This document shows, piece after piece, positions 25,390 to 37,107 of a DNA stretch of 64,000 nt. Source of the stretch: Rhipidocladum racemiflorum (taxonomy: Eukaryota > Streptophyta > Magnoliopsida > Poales > Poaceae); assembly GCA_036346355.1 (NCBI GenBank), contig CM070580.1:59040854-59104853 (forward strand), read 5' to 3'. Under the pieces are notes generated by a model, which had not been told where the DNA came from, made no database searches, and was given only the letters and a program-made list of their open reading frames with translations. The number at the start of each line of letters is the position of its first letter. Positions within the stretch are counted from its first letter, which is position 1. Position numbers and translations under genes: made by a program.

Positions 25390-26979
25390 ATGGAAAGGAC
25401 CAACTACAGCGATAACTTTGAGGCGATTCAAGTCGATTCGGTTGCTACTATACGTGTCGGTGTCAAAGCGTTGTGACCAACAGATCCACCGTACCAACCG
25501 TGACAATTCGACACTTGGATCAGTTTGTAACCACCCACGTTTGATGGATCAGCCACTCTCAAAGACGGAGAAATATGGCTTCGTGTCATAGGAGAGAAGC
25601 TAGCTTTAGTGTAATGTGAAGATGAAGAGAAGGTCCCCTGTGCTACTTGCCAGTAAAAAAAGAGATGCATTAGTTTGGAGGAAAGGTTTCTCGCCACCTC
25701 GGAAGATGGACATACTATCACTTGGTTGGAAATTGCCACCGCCTTCGTCGATTTGTTGCGTCATCGAAGATAGTGTGACTACCGAAGTTCAGAGAAGAGC
25801 ACAACCCCTGCACCTAATACCATACCGAGATGTTGTTCTTTGAAGTGTTGTCAGCCAAACAAGTTAGAAGACCGTGCATGCATCCGATGTGGAGAAATAG
25901 GATACACTGCTGATGAACATGCAATCAATTGTTCCATTGTGAAGGAAGCCATTTACAGGAGAATGTCCTATGCGCAATATCACCGCTATCTTTGCGAAGG
26001 TCGTGATCATTGCCCAGCTCAATGTCCCTTAGATCCAATAGTGACCGCTGTGACTCGGCATCAGCAAGAAGATTTTCGAGCTGTCATTGCTCAAGAGTTA
26101 GCGAAAAGAGAATGATTGTCATTCGCACTAGCTGTGCCATGTGAAGAAAAGAAGAGGAAACATGTCAACCCTATCCATTTACCTCAAGAAATCAGTAATA
26201 CTTTGTCACCATGGAATTGTTTCTTGTGTGGTAAATGAGGTCATTGGCCTAGAGAATGCCCCATCAACCCAGCACGATGACCCAAACGTTCATGTTACAA
26301 CTGTGTGGCGAAGTCAGGTCATTTGTTAAGGAATGCCACAGAAAGATCAAGCAATTTGAAAGCCATGATCATCCCGAGAAATTACCTCAAGAAAGATTAT
26401 AACACGTAAAGTGAATGGTAAGGCTATGGAAGCAACTTGCTTAAGGAGCCAGTTGAAGCAAGAGGAATTGGTTAATAAGACCCCTGATCCAAAAGATGAA
26501 TGCAAGGAATTGGAAGACCACCGTAAGCGTCAGAAAGTTGTCAAGAAGGACCACCGCAACAGCGAATGAGGAGTACCCCTCAACAATTTAGTTGCCATAC
26601 TGCTCAGACTTTGTTAGAGACACCTTCACTTGTGCTTCGCTACGATGGTTAGAGTTTCCATAACATCAACCTAGTGAAAAGTTCTCAAGGAAGAAGCCTG
26701 GTTTCTAGAGTGCTGCTTTGCTGCGTCGGCCGAGGATATTTTTCTAATCACTTTGCCCTCAAAGAAAGTGATCACCGCTGATCGCATCGATCTCGGCTCT
26801 ACCCTACCAAGATTAGTACCATGTTAGGAGAAAGCCAACAGATGTCGGTCAAGTGTTGCTTGAGATGCAACGAGCCGACACTTTGCTAATAGTTGTCCTA
26901 GGAGAAAAGATGTTATACCTGCCCACTTCAATCCTAGTCCTACCCCTACCGAGACACTTGCGTCGAAAGTGAATTGTGA
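25390..26979 (+). pseudogene. Decayed gag with zinc knuckles, copy 4
   Basis: The capsid part is open at 25616-25843 but frameshifted at the TSEDGHTITW block. The knuckle part is open at 25840-26115, with the second knuckle damaged (CSIVKEAIY in place of CSSCEGSH). Later knuckles also carry 1-3 bp losses. Confidence 0.76.
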
Positions 26980-27479
26980 AGGAGTATTCGGTTGATCTGA
27001 GTTTCAGTCAAAGAATCAAGCCGACAAAGATAGTGCCAGACCAACCGGAATGCTATTCAAGTCTTGTCGAAAACCACGTAATCACAAGTGAGCTTTGTTG
27101 TCAGATACAGCCTGTCCAATTTCTAGAAGAAGCGGAAAATCAAGTGTTTAGGAACAGAAGCAAGGAGCCTATCAATGGAGTTACCAGAAACGTCAGCATG
27201 AGTGCAGAAGATGTTCAAGATTTCCCGACAAGGTTAGTATCAAGATTTTCCGTAGAAGAAGTATCTCGAGGCCGAAAATCAGACACAGTTGGAGTCAGTG
27301 GACTTGTAAGAGGATCTCATCCGCAAGGAGCAGCCTGCAAAAATTTTGGATGTTACTAAGCGTTTGTTCAGAAGCGACCCCTGTCCAGTGTGTAGTTGCT
27401 TGGAAGTTCGAGGAAGCTCAAGAGTTGAGTCCCCCTGAACCTAATTCTATAGTCAGCCCTGAATCTCGGGGACGAGATT
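26980..27479 (+). pseudogene. Integrase C-terminus and chromodomain remnant, copy 4
   Basis: The 127-codon frame 26976-27359 overlaps the frame with VVAWKFEEAQEL (from 27350). Homology is the same as copy 1. Confidence 0.57.
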
Positions 27480-27484
27480 CTGCT

Positions 27485-27496
27485 AAGGGGGGGAGA
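27485..27496 (+). other. Polypurine tract (INT4)
   Basis: AAGGGGGGGAGA, 2 bp before TGTAAC of LTR5. Confidence 0.88.
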
Positions 27497-28292
27497 TTTG
27501 TAACATCCCAAAACTTGGGTTTTCAAAAATTTTGGTTTAGTTTAGCTTCCCCAAAATTTTACGTTGATTTTCTCGCATTTATAAAGCTTGATTTGAATTT
27601 TCTAAAAGCTAAAACAATTTAATTTGATTATTCTAAACCCCAAATAAAATTTATTTTATTTTATTTGGATTCCATGTGCTTCAAGAAGTTCTTCTGTAAT
27701 TTTTGAGATTTTTAGGAGCTCGTTTGCTATTTATTGGATTTAATTGAATTTGATTTGTATTAAGCCCTTTTGTTAAAATTAATTAATTATTTGGAAAAGT
27801 TTATATAAATTTTTGTTGAAAATATTTTATTTGAGTTGGAAATGTCTCAAAATATTTTATGGAATTTTTCTAGAATTTTTCTGCTATTTTTATTGTCTCT
27901 ATTGATTTATTTGATTTATTGGAATTGTTTTTATTCGAATAATGCTGCAAAATTTCGAAAATGGCCTTGGGCCTATTCCCTCTCTCTCCTCCCACCAACC
28001 CACGCCGCCAGCCGGGCCGCCTCCCCACGACGCCCGCCTGGCCGAGCGCCTCACGCCCACCGCTTCACGCTGACACAGGCCAGTCGAGCAGCGGCCGCTC
28101 GCCGCGCGCGTGCGCCCGCCTGGGGCCAAGCCCACCTGCGCGCCTGCCCTCCCACCGGCGCCATGTGTCAGCCCCACGTGCTGCCACGTCGACTCCGAGT
28201 CCGATCCGCACACTAAGTGCTCGATAAAATGCCAAACCGATCCAAACACCTCCAAAACTTGATTTTTCTCGACCTGGACTCTTACCCAAACA

Positions 28293-28299
28293 TATATAA
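28293..28299 (+). promoter_or_regulatory. TATA box of LTR5
   Basis: TATATAA in the same context as in LTR2. Confidence 0.65.
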
Positions 28300-29298
28300 G
28301 TGCTCCTAGACCCTCCCCACGCCCCTAGCCACAGATCAATCATCCAAATAGACCGAGCCGCGAGAAGCTCGGATGTCGCCCAACGTCGGCCGAACTTTGG
28401 AGCCGCGTCGGGCAACTCGTCGACTCTTTTCGAGATCCGTCTTCTCCGTGGTGTGCCACAAGGTACCATCTACTTGCTGTCCAAAATTCAGCCAATTTGG
28501 TCCACGGGATCAAAAGTTACGGCCGTTTCAATCTCGAATCTTGCCGAGGCCATAACTCCCTCAATTTTTTCGAGTTTGACGGTGAAATTTTTTGTGTAGA
28601 CTCCTGGGGATGTCCTCTACAGGATGCACATCTTGCCCCAAGGTTTTGCCCTCTGGATTTGGCGCAGAAAATTAATTTCTCCGTTCAGACTGCGTTCCAG
28701 ACAGCGGCAAACTTCCTCGCGCGTTCCCCGCTGTTCCAGAAGGTATTTCTTCGAGCCACCTGCGTCACGGTGTGACTCTTGGTCCCATCTAGCTCTCGGT
28801 CAAATTTCGTTAAGTTCCGATCATTATTCTAGAAGTTATGGCCGTCCAAAGTTTTGATCCGAAACCCGTTAATCGCCAGTTTGTGATTAATCCGGAAGGG
28901 CGCCGCAAAATCCGCCTATACCGTTGAGTTCGTCTCGCCGCGTTCTACGCAGTAGACATTCTCCCTTTGCCATTCCATCCTCCGGAATTTTTTATATATT
29001 TAGGCCACCGCTTGTTGCCGTCGCCGCCGCTTTTGACGCCGGTTATTTTGGTTCGCTCCGGCCGTGTTGTCGCGTCCGTAGGATCATCTTGTACTGTTTT
29101 GGTCCATCATTAAGGTTCTTTTGGTCTCCGTTTGCCGTCGGAGCCGATTCCGGCCTAAACCCGTCGTCTTTCAACCTAGGCCGTGCCGCCGGTTCGCGCA
29201 CCGGTTAGCCGTCCTTGGTAGCGTTCTACCGCGGCCATGTCGTTGCACCGACGGTCGCTACTTCGCTTCATGAAGTCTCCTATCATTGTTGACCTCCA

Positions 29299-29732
29299 CC
29301 GTTAACGTTCGCCGTTAACGATCCACCGTTAACGTTCGCCGTTAACGTTCCACCGTTAACGTTCTGCCGTTAACGTTCGCCGTTAACGTTTCCCCGTTAA
29401 CGTTTCCCCGTTAACGTTCTTCCGTTAACGTTCCGTTAACGTTCCTCCGCTAACGTTTTGCCGTCAATGTTTCACCGTTAACGCTCTGTCGTTAACGCTC
29501 CGTCGGTAACGTCTTGCCGTTAACGTTTTGTCATTAACGCTCCGTTAATGTTCCTCCATTAACGTTTCGTCGTTAACGCTCCTCCGTTAATGTTTCCCCG
29601 TTAACGCTCCGTCGTTAACACTCTGTCGTTAACGTTCCTCCGTTAACGTTTTGCCGTTAACGCTCTGTAGTTAACGTTCCACCGTTAACGTTTCGTCGTT
29701 AACGTTCCATCGTTAACGTTTCATCGTTAACG
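29299..29732 (+). repeat. GTTAACG minisatellite in LTR5
   Basis: The most regular copy: about 430 bp, roughly thirty cores of CGTTAACG spaced 12-15 bp apart with alternating spacers (TTCG, TTCCA, TTTCC, TTTTG). Confidence 0.88.
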
Positions 29733-32113
29733 ATTGGCTCTCTTCGCTTCGTTGTCATCGCATGCGTGCATTCATGCACAAACCCTAGTGCGATACCTTC
29801 ACCTGTTCTATTATCATGACGTGAGCCTAGTCTCATCGTCATATCATCTTCAAGCCGAATCAAAACCTAACCGAAGACCGGTTTGATGAACTAAGTTTAT
29901 CGTGAGCCGCGTTGTTATCTTTGCAATCTTTCCCGTTGTTTCAACCGTGGTAAGACACTTGTCTTGTCTTATCCCTGAAAACCTAATCTGCCATTAATCG
30001 AGAATTCCTTCGTGGACTTGGTTGATAGACCATTGGCCATCTGTCATACCCCTGTGCCCGATCTATCCGTCTCTCTTTTGTTTGACTGTGTCCGTTCGGT
30101 CAACAAAAGTCAACTTCAAGAATCAGTTTAGTTCACTTTGTGAACTAACATATCATATGGACCCGATCTATAGATCGAGAGCCCATATGTCGCTATCTGT
30201 CAATCAAGATAATAACCGGAAGAAATATTCTTGAATATTATTCTTTCTTTCCCAGTGATTAGTCTTTACCTTTACGGTGTTTTGCCGAAGCTTGCTCTCT
30301 TTTGTCAACTCTTCGATCTAATCCGTTCGAGTTCCCAAATCTCTCCCAAGCCGTTGTGCCCAATGCTGTTCGTTCTTAATTTGGAGTTTAGTTTTTTTGT
30401 CTTTTGAATTGTTTTGTATTTGCTTCTTCCTTAATCGTTAGGCGTGTCGTCAGGAAGTCGTTCGAGCGAGTTGAGGATCGAGAAAGTGGAAGTTGAAGCT
30501 CGAGGACCAAGGATCAAGGATAAAGAGTAAAAGCGATAAAGTTTGCAAGGGCCAGGCAAGTTGTGCTTTGACCATGTTGATCCTATTTGAAATCTATTTT
30601 TATTTAAACTATTGCATGCTAGTTCAATTAGAAAAATACTTTGTTTAAACCTGGGGGTTAGATAAACACCAATTTGCTATATGACACCTTGATTATCTAA
30701 GTATGTGCCATGATCCCTTGTCACCCTAGTTGTGGTTTACTAGTTGGACATAAACACATTGCCAACATGGGTTTTAGACCGTTGTAGTACATTGCTTAGA
30801 CCTGCTACGTGCTCATGACATGATTTTGGACAACCAAATGTTAATATTGACTTAATGATATATTGAACCTGTTTTGGAAAAGTATCATGTGATGTTGATT
30901 GCACGTGGTGCATGGTAATCAAGCGGGGTTTGATAAACGGTTTCGGCCAGGGCATGTGGCAAGAGTAATCAGGTGGGCGGTTGTGGCATTGGGGATGTTG
31001 ATTTGGTTCTTGGGTAGTCTTGCCCTGGTCACTCTAAGGACTTAACCTTGCAAGCCTTTGAATCGGGCCATACGTACAACCACATGGCTGGAATGGGACG
31101 GCCCTAGTTGACTAAGTCGCTAAGGACTCACTTGTGGAGCCTCAGGGTGGCAGTTACACCGTTTGTGTGATTGTATGGGGGAGCGTATCGTGGCTGTGGC
31201 CAGATACCCATCTAACGGTGTGTTGGTCCCATACTTCGCCTTGGCTAAGGGAAGGGATGGTGTAGAGCACGAACCGGAGAGGACCACCTGTGTTGTTTGA
31301 GGCTTCCGAAAGGCTTTGTTATGATCGCTTATTCGCATACTCTTGTATGGCGATTCACGGCTGACGTGGTGAGTGGATTGTATCTTGTGGGTAAAGTGTA
31401 TAACCTCTGCAGAGTGTAAAACCTATTCGAATAGCCGAGTCCACGGTACTGGACAATGCTCGGGGATTACAGTCAAGGGTTAGATTTTCTCAAAAATTGA
31501 ACTTGGGTTTGGAGGCAGTTTGCCTATGGAAAAGTGATAATTGGTTAAGGATGTGGAATGATTTACTTCTGAAACAACTGTGAAATTATTACTATTATTA
31601 TCTGTTTTTACCGCTTTACAATCTATTATGAATATTTGTGAAATCTTGTTTATTGCAAAATAACCCCTTGACTGTCATTTGGAATAAGCCATGCATATAG
31701 CTATTAGCCTTGCATTACGTGCATGACTTCTTGAGTGCTTTATGTACTAACCCCTTGCAAACAAACAATCACCAGTGAGCAAAAGACAACATCGTCGAAG
31801 AAGAAGAAGTTCCGTGAGAAGGCGATTATCTAGGAGTCGAACCTGTCGGTTGCTGTGGCGTATTGATGGGATTCACCGATGTTCTTCGTTCATTCTTTGC
31901 TTATTTGGAGTTGAAGCCGTCAGGGTTTCACAAATGTAAGGTTGACCTTAAGGTCGCTCAATAGTTTATATTCTATTATTGAGTTATTTTTACTATTCCG
32001 CTGTGTATGATTGTGATATTCATCTATGTTGAGACTGTGTGCACTAGCGTGATCCTGGACTAGTGCTGAATACACAGAGGGTCCGGATTTGCAAATTCGG
32101 GTCCCGACAGAGG

Positions 32114-32126
32114 TGGTATCAGAGCC
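32114..32126 (+). other. Primer-binding site, tRNA-iMet type (INT5)
   Basis: TGGTATCAGAGCC, intact, 4 bp after LTR5. Confidence 0.9.
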
Positions 32127-32734
32127 ATACTGACTGTAGGACTTGACCCTAGATAGATTGGCCGTCTTTAGGAGCTTCAAAATTATTTTCTAAAGAGAAA
32201 ATTTAACTTGAAAGAATAATACATTCTTGACTTATCTTATTCTTCCATTCTTTCCTCTTTGCTGAAAGTTCTATCCTTCCCTTCGATTTAAATGGAAATC
32301 TTACCTGAATTATTCCGAATAGTTAACGATGTTTCACACCTAAGGAGAAAGTACTGAATGTCGTCGTCAACCCTGAAGATCGTGAAGTAAGAAATCATCG
32401 AGCTCGAAGAGAAATGGATCGATGAAGTATTCCAGAAGCTTGAAGAACCAGTGTTTAGTTGTCAGTTGAGACTCATGTGTGGGAGTCACGTCTCTTAAGA
32501 TAGGAGCGTTACCCTTTAGACGCTAGATTATGGTGTGATTAGGAATTTGGATCTTTCTTTATTGCTGAGTGTGCAGTATGCGTTGCATAGCTTTTAGGCT
32601 TGGATAAGCAACCATACCAAGTTCTTAATAATGTTTGTATAAGTTCTTGGGTTAAACCTGCTCCCCTGCAATAGGATTCTTGAACCTCATCTATGCTTTT
32701 TCCCTCTTACCTAAAACCCTGGAGTGGACAAAAG

Positions 32735-34330
32735 ATGGAAAGGACCAACTACAGCAGTAACTTTGAGGCAGTTCAAGTCAGTTCAGTTGCTACTATCTGT
32801 GTCAGTGTCAAAGCAGACTGTGACCAACAGCCGTCCACCGTACCAACCGTGACAATTCGACACTTGGATCAGTTTGTAACCACCCACGTTTGATGGATCA
32901 GCCACTCTCAAAGACGCAGAAATATGGCTTCGTGTCATAGGAGAGAAGCTAGCTTTAGTGTAATGTGAAGATGAAGAGAAGGTCCCCTGTGCTACTTGCC
33001 AGTAAAAAAAGAGATGCATTAGTTTGGAGGAAAGGTTTCTACGCCACCTCGGAAGATGGACATACTATCACTTGGTTGGAAATTGCCACCGCCCTTCGTC
33101 AGTTTGTTGCGTCATCAGAAGATAGTGTGACTACCGCGAGTTCAGAGAAGAGCACAACCCCTGCACCTAATACCATACCGAGATGTTGTTCTTTGAAGTG
33201 TTGTCAGCCAAACAAGTTAGAAGACCGTGCATGCATCCGATGTGGAGAAATAGGATACACTGCTGATGAACATGCAATCAATTGTTCCAGCTGTGAAGGA
33301 AGCCATTTACCCGGAGAATGTCCTATGCGCAATATCACCTGCTATCTTTGCGAAGGTCGTGATCATTGCCCAGCTCAATGTCCCTTAGATCCAATAGTGA
33401 CCGTGTGACTCGGCATCGGCAAGAAGATTTTCGAGCTGTCATTGCTCAAGAGTTAGCGAAAAGAGAATGATTGTCATTCGCACTAGCTGTGCCATGTGAA
33501 GAAAAGAAGAGGAAACATGTCAACCCTATCCATTTACCTCAAGAAATCAGTAATACTTTGTCACCATGGAATTGTTTCTTGTGTGGTAAATGAGGTCATT
33601 GGCCTAGAGAATGCCCCATCAACCCAGCACGATGACCCAAACGTTCATGTTACAACTGTGGCGAGTCAGGTCATTTGTTAAGGAATGCCACAGAAAGATC
33701 AAGCAATTTCGAAAGCCATGATCATCCCAGAAATTACCTCAGTAAAGATTATAACACAGAAAGTGAATGGTAAGGCTATGGAAGCAACTTGCTTAAGGAG
33801 CCAGTTGAAGCAAGAGGAATTGGTTAATAAGACCCCTGATCCAAAAGATGAATGCAAGGAATTGGAAGACCACCGTAAGCGTCAGAAAGTTGTCAAGAAG
33901 GACCACCGCAACAGCGAATGAGGAGTACCCCTCAACAATTTAGTTGCCATACTGCTCAGACTTTGTTAGAGACACCTTCACATTAGCCGCTCGATGGTTA
34001 GAGTTTCCATAACATCAACCTAGTGAAAAGTTCTCAAGGAAGAAGCCTGGTTTCTAGAGTCTGCTTTGCCTGCCGTCAGCCAGGATATTTTTCTAATCAC
34101 TGCCCTCAAAAGAAAGTGATCACCGCTGATCGCATCGATCTCAGCTCTACCCTACCAAGATTAGTACCATGTTAGGAGAAAGCCAACAGATGTCAGTCAA
34201 GTGTTGCTTCAGATGCAACGAGCCGGGACACTTTGCTAATAGTTGTCCTAGGAGAAAAGATGTTATACCTGCCCACTTCAATCCTAGTCCTACCCCTACC
34301 GAGACACTTGCGTCAGAAAGTGAATTGTGA
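32735..34330 (+). pseudogene. Decayed gag with zinc knuckles, copy 5
   Basis: The best preserved copy at the 5' end. The amino-terminal frame starts at 32735 (METNYSS-like; open as far as TTHV). The capsid remnant and first three knuckles are open at 32965-33408, ending early by a 1-2 bp loss after DPIVT. The Lys-rich frame at 33685-33921 is intact, and CFACRQPGYFSNHC and CFRCNEPGHFANSC are retained. Confidence 0.8.
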
Positions 34331-34342
34331 AGGAGTATTCAG

Positions 34343-34830
34343 TTGATACAGAGTTTCAGTCAAAGAATCAAGCCGACAAAGATAGTGCCAGACCAACCGG
34401 AATGCTATTCAAGTCTTGTCGAAAACCACGTAATCACAAGTGAGCTTTGTTGTCAGATACAGCCTGTCCAATTTCTAGAAGAAGCGGAAAATCAAGTGTT
34501 TAGGAACAGAAGCAAGGAGCCTATCAATGGAGTTACGTAAACGTCGACATGAGTGCGTAAGATGTTCAAGATTTCCGACAAGGTTAGTATCAAGATTTTC
34601 CGTAGAAGAAGTATCTCGAGGCCGAAAATCGCATACGCTTGGAGTCGGTGGACTTGTAAGAGGATCTCATCCGCAAGGAGCAGCCTGCAAAAATTTTGGA
34701 TGTTACTAAGCGTTTGTTCAGAAGCGACCCCTGTCCAGTGTGTAGTTGCTTGGAAGTTCGAGGAAGCTCAAGAGTTGAGTCCCCCTGAACCTAATTCTAT
34801 AGTCAGCCCTGAATCTCGGGGACGAGATTC
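34343..34830 (+). pseudogene. Integrase C-terminus and chromodomain remnant, copy 5
   Basis: Two small changes near 34536-34577 split the first frame (34343-34540 and 34527-34709). The chromodomain-like VVAWKFEEAQEL is kept in the frame 34553-34933. Confidence 0.55.
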
Positions 34831-34834
34831 TGCT

Positions 34835-34846
34835 AAGGGGGGGAGA
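34835..34846 (+). other. Polypurine tract (INT5)
   Basis: AAGGGGGGGAGA, 2 bp before TGTAAC of LTR6. Confidence 0.88.
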
Positions 34847-35651
34847 TTTGTAACATCCCAAAACTTGGGTTTTCAAAAATTTTGGTTTAGTTTAGCTTCC
34901 CCAAAATTTTCGTTGATTTTCTCGCATTTATAAAGCTTGATTTGAATTTTCTAAAAGCTAAAACAATTTAATTTGATTATTCTAAACCCCAAATAAAATT
35001 TATTTTATTTTATTTGGATTCCATGTGCTTCAAGAAGTTCTGATGTAATGTTTGAGATTTTTCGGAGCTCGTTTGCTATTTATTGGATTTAATTGAATTT
35101 GATTTGTATTAAGCCCTTTTGTTAAAATTAATTAATTATTTGGAAAAGTTTATATAAATTTTTGTTGAAAATATTTTATTTGAGTTGGAAATGTCTCAAA
35201 ATATTTTATGGAATTTTTCTAGAATTTTTCTGCTATTTTTATTGTCTCTATTGATTTATTTGATTTATTGGAATTGTTTTTATTCGAATAATGCTGCAAA
35301 ATTTCGAAAATGGCCTTGGGCCTATTCCCTCTCTCTCCTCCCACCAACCCACGCCGCCAGCCGGGCCGCCTCCCCACGCACGCCCCGCCTGGGCCGAGCG
35401 CCCCACGACCACCGCTTCCACGCGACGCGACGGCCAAAGCCGGCAGCCGGCTCGCCTGGGCCGCGCCGTGCGCCCCCGCCTGGGCCAAGCCCACCTGCGC
35501 GCCTGCCCTCCCACCGGCGCCATGTGTCAGCCCCACGTGCTGCCACGTCAGCTCCGAGTCCGATCCGCACACTAAGTGCTCGATAAAATGCCAAACCGAT
35601 CCAAACACCTCCAAAACTTGATTTTTCTCGACCTGGACTCTTACCCAAACA

Positions 35652-35658
35652 TATATAA
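35652..35658 (+). promoter_or_regulatory. TATA box of LTR6
   Basis: TATATAA in the same context as in LTR2. Transcripts from this LTR would read out into the right flank. Confidence 0.62.
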
Positions 35659-36668
35659 GTGCTCCTAGACCCTCCCCCACGCCCCTAGCCACAGATCAAT
35701 CATCCAAATAGACCGAGCCGCCGCGAGAAGCTCCGGATGTCGCCCAACGTCGGCCGAACTTTGGAGCCGCGTCCCGGGCAACTCGTCGACTCTTTTCGAG
35801 ATCCGTCTTCTCCGTGGTGTGCCACAAGGTACCATCTACTTGCTGTCCAAAATTCAGCCAATTTGGTCCACGGGATCAAAAGTTACGGCCGTTTCAATCT
35901 CGAATCTTGCCGAGGCCATAACTCCCTCAATTTTTCGAGTTTGACGGTGAAATTTTTTGTGTAGACTCCTGGGGATGTCCTCTACAGGATGCACATCTTG
36001 CCCCAAGGTTTTGCCCTCTGGATTTGGCGCAGAAAATTAATTTCTCCGTTCAGACTGCGTTCCAGACAGCGGCAAACTTCCTCGCGCGTTCCCCGCTGTT
36101 CCAGAAGGTATTTCTTCGAGCCACCTGCGTCACGGTGTGACTCTTGGTCCCATCTAGCTCTCGGTCAAATTTCGTTAAGTTCCGATCATTATTCTAGAAG
36201 TTATGGCCGTCCAAAGTTTTGATCCGAAACCCGTTAATCGCCAGTTTGTGATTAATCCGGAAGGGCGCCGCAAAATCCGCCTATACCGTTGAGTTCGTCT
36301 CGCCGCGTTCTACGCAGTAGACATTCTCCCTTTGCCATTCCATCCTCCGGAATTTTTTTTATATATTTAGGCCACCGTTTGCCGTCGCCGCGCGTCGCCT
36401 TTTGACGCCGGTTATTTTGGTTCGCTCCGGCCGTGTTGTCGCGTCCGTAGGATCATCTTGTACTGTTTTGGTCCATCATTAAGGTTCTTTTGGTCTCCGT
36501 TTGCCGTCGGAGCCGATTCCGGCCTAAACCCGTCGTCTTTCAACCTAGGCCGTGCCGCCGGTTCGCGCACCGGTTAGCCGTCCTTGGTAGCGTTCTACCG
36601 CGGCCATGTCGTTGCACCGACGGTCGCTACTTCGCTTCATGAAGTCTCCTATCATTGTTGACCTCCAC

Positions 36669-37107
36669 CGTTAACGTTCGCCGTTAACGATCCACCGTTA
36701 ACGATGCGTGCTAACGTTCCACCGTTAACGCTCGCCGCTCGCGTTAACGCTTCCCGTTAACGCGTTTCCCGTTAACGCGTTCTTCCGTTAACGCCTGCTA
36801 ACGTTCCTCCGCTTAACGCTTTTGCCGTCAATGTTTCACCGTTAACGCCTGCTGCCGTTAACGCTCGTCGATAACGTCTTGCCGTTAACGTTTTGTCGTG
36901 CGCTCCGTTAGTGTTCCTCCATTAACGTTGTCGTTAGCGGCCGTCGTGCGCTCCTCCGTTAATGTTTCCCCGTTAACGCTCCGTCGTTAACGTTTCGTCG
37001 TTAACGTTCCTCCGTTAACGTTTTGCCGTTAACGCTCTGTAGTTAACGTTCCACCGTTAACGTTTCGTCGTTAACGTTCCATCGTTAACGTTTCATCGTT
37101 AACGATT
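36669..37107 (+). repeat. GTTAACG minisatellite in LTR6
   Basis: About 440 bp. The first half is altered (AACGATGCG, AACGCGTTTC), the second half regular. Confidence 0.85.

Larger units (their letters stand above)
24774..27498 (+). mobile_element. Internal region 4 of the array element
   Basis: 2725 bp with the same layout as internal region 1. It has the most small deletions of the five. Leader without coding capacity runs from 24790 to 25389. Confidence 0.88.
27499..32109 (+). repeat. LTR5 (complete)
   Basis: 4611 bp with the same layout. Its minisatellite is the cleanest in the array, and 31081-31660 and 31920-32109 match LTR1 almost base for base, so LTR1 and LTR5 probably come nearest to the true consensus. 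Confidence 0.93.
32110..34848 (+). mobile_element. Internal region 5 of the array element
   Basis: 2739 bp with the same layout as internal region 1 and an intact PBS. Leader without coding capacity runs from 32127 to 32734. It is the last internal region of the array. Confidence 0.88.
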